Shown here: positions 33,119 through 33,821 of the stretch, one piece after another
Layout of the letters: each line of letters starts with the position of its first letter
How positions within the stretch are numbered: position 1 is the stretch's first letter
NCBI RefSeq assembly: GCF_000003605.2
Contig: NW_003113465.1
Coordinates: 180,359-214,179, forward strand
DNA: 33,821 bases
Source of the DNA: Saccoglossus kowalevskii
Lineage: Eukaryota > Hemichordata > Enteropneusta > Harrimaniidae
Reading direction: 5' to 3'
Program-made: the position numbers and the translations under genes
The notes under the pieces: model-generated
Seen by the model: only the letters and a program-made list of their open reading frames with translations
The model's database searches: none
What the model was told of the DNA's origin: nothing

Positions 33119-33660
33119 GTCAATATAGTTACTTGTCATGTGTTCAAAAAATCTTTCAACTCTCACAAATACCATGAACGCGAAGAGCTAACTGGGGGTT
33201 AACTGAAAGAGAACGTCTTTTTTGGAGAAAAAACACGTCAGTACAAGATTATGTGTACAAGCACAGTCCAGAGGGACTGTGGTACAAGGTTAGCTTTATA
33301 GAACGTACATGACGTAACGTACGTAAATCAATATAGTTACTTGTCATGTGTTCAAAAAATCTTTCAACTCTCACAAATACCATGAACGCGAAGAGCTAAC
33401 TGGGGGTTAACTGAAAGAGAACGTCTTTTTTGGAGAAAAAACACGTCAGTACAAGATTATGTGTACAAGGTTAGCTTTATAGAACGTACATGACGTAACG
33501 TACGTAAATCAATATAGTTACTTGTCATGTGTTCAAAAAATCTTTCAACTCTCACGAAGAGCTAACTGGGGGTTAACTGAAAGAGAACGTCTTTTTTTGA
33601 GAAAAAACACGTCAGTACAAGATTATGTGTACAAGGTTAGCTTTATAGAACGTACATGAT
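33119..33660 (+). repeat. 181-208-bp tandem repeat, three copies
   Basis: CAATATAGTTACTTGTCATG starts units at 33121, 33329 and 33510. The units are nearly identical through GAGCTAACTGGGGGTTAACTG, AACACGTCAGTACAAG and TAGAACGTACATGA. Unit 1 has an extra 27 bp (33262-33288); unit 3 lacks about 16 bp after CTCAC. The high identity implies recent amplification. Confidence 0.92.
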
Positions 33661-33821
33661 CGCTTAACTCTGTGTTTTTTAATAATCATGTCGCATGTGA
33701 AACACAGGAGACATTTTAGTTCGCCCATTTCTTGTTTACCGACATTTTGTCTGGAATGCGATACAGACAAAGATTAAACATTACTGATAACAACCAAGAG
33801 GCTCGAACCAGGAAGGCTTGG
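33661..33821. other. Unassigned window edge
   Basis: No gene or repeat recognised in the last 160 bp; it lies just beyond the tandem array. Confidence 0.4.

Noticed and set aside
1-33821. CRISPR arrays, operons, prokaryotic signals, tRNA or rRNA genes
   Set aside because: None seen; the introns, splice sites and repeats show this is animal nuclear DNA, and no tRNA box A/B pair could be folded convincingly by eye.

Overview
The window is AT-rich, intron-rich nuclear DNA from an animal. The coding exons are short and bounded by GT/AG splice sites, the introns run from about 100 bp to 1.5 kb, AATAAA poly(A) signals follow the genes, and decayed Tc1/mariner, LINE and MITE-like repeats fill the gaps. 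Repeat style and a fragment resembling a P2RX7-type cytosolic domain suggest a marine invertebrate (lophotrochozoan or invertebrate deuterostome). I cannot name the species. A 50-N assembly gap lies at 21498-21547.

Layout. (1) 1-3075: the C-terminal end of a Tc1/mariner transposase, a small unidentified plus-strand gene model (818-1458), then a repeat block bounded by inverted copies of a GCTTATACTCGG motif. (2) 3235-7430: the 5' part of an unidentified minus-strand gene encoding an acidic protein. Two phase-matched coding exons are visible, with a possible non-coding first exon and promoter near 7353-7430. (3) 6299-12480: mostly non-coding, with two copies of a roughly 205-bp MITE-like repeat and a 60-nt near-perfect palindrome. 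(4) 12500-18290: a complete seven-coding-exon SR splicing factor gene of the SRSF4/5/6 (B52) type. (5) 18290-24880: intergenic sequence and a transposon nest, with a 625-bp direct duplication around the assembly gap, a possible P2RX7-like first exon, and the ends of two LINEs on opposite strands. (6) 24885-30150: a second SR gene, a direct tandem paralogue of the first with identical intron positions and phases. (7) 30200-33821: minisatellites and dispersed repeats, including a 22-bp, a 76-bp, a 153-bp and a 181-208-bp tandem array.

The most interesting signal is in the two SR genes. Both carry, in the same intron (between the exon ending SSRCSWQ and the one starting DLKDYM), a large block that is far better conserved between the paralogues than the other introns and, over a 126-nt stretch, than the coding exons. 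The block has a perfect 3' splice site, an in-frame TGA at the 13th codon and a conserved downstream GT donor. It looks like an SR-gene poison exon (unproductive splicing coupled to nonsense-mediated decay) retained by both duplicates. A second conserved block at the 5' end of the same intron contains an AATAAA and a GT-rich stretch. The proteins are predicted nuclear splicing regulators, so the intronic element would let each gene sense and limit SR-protein levels.
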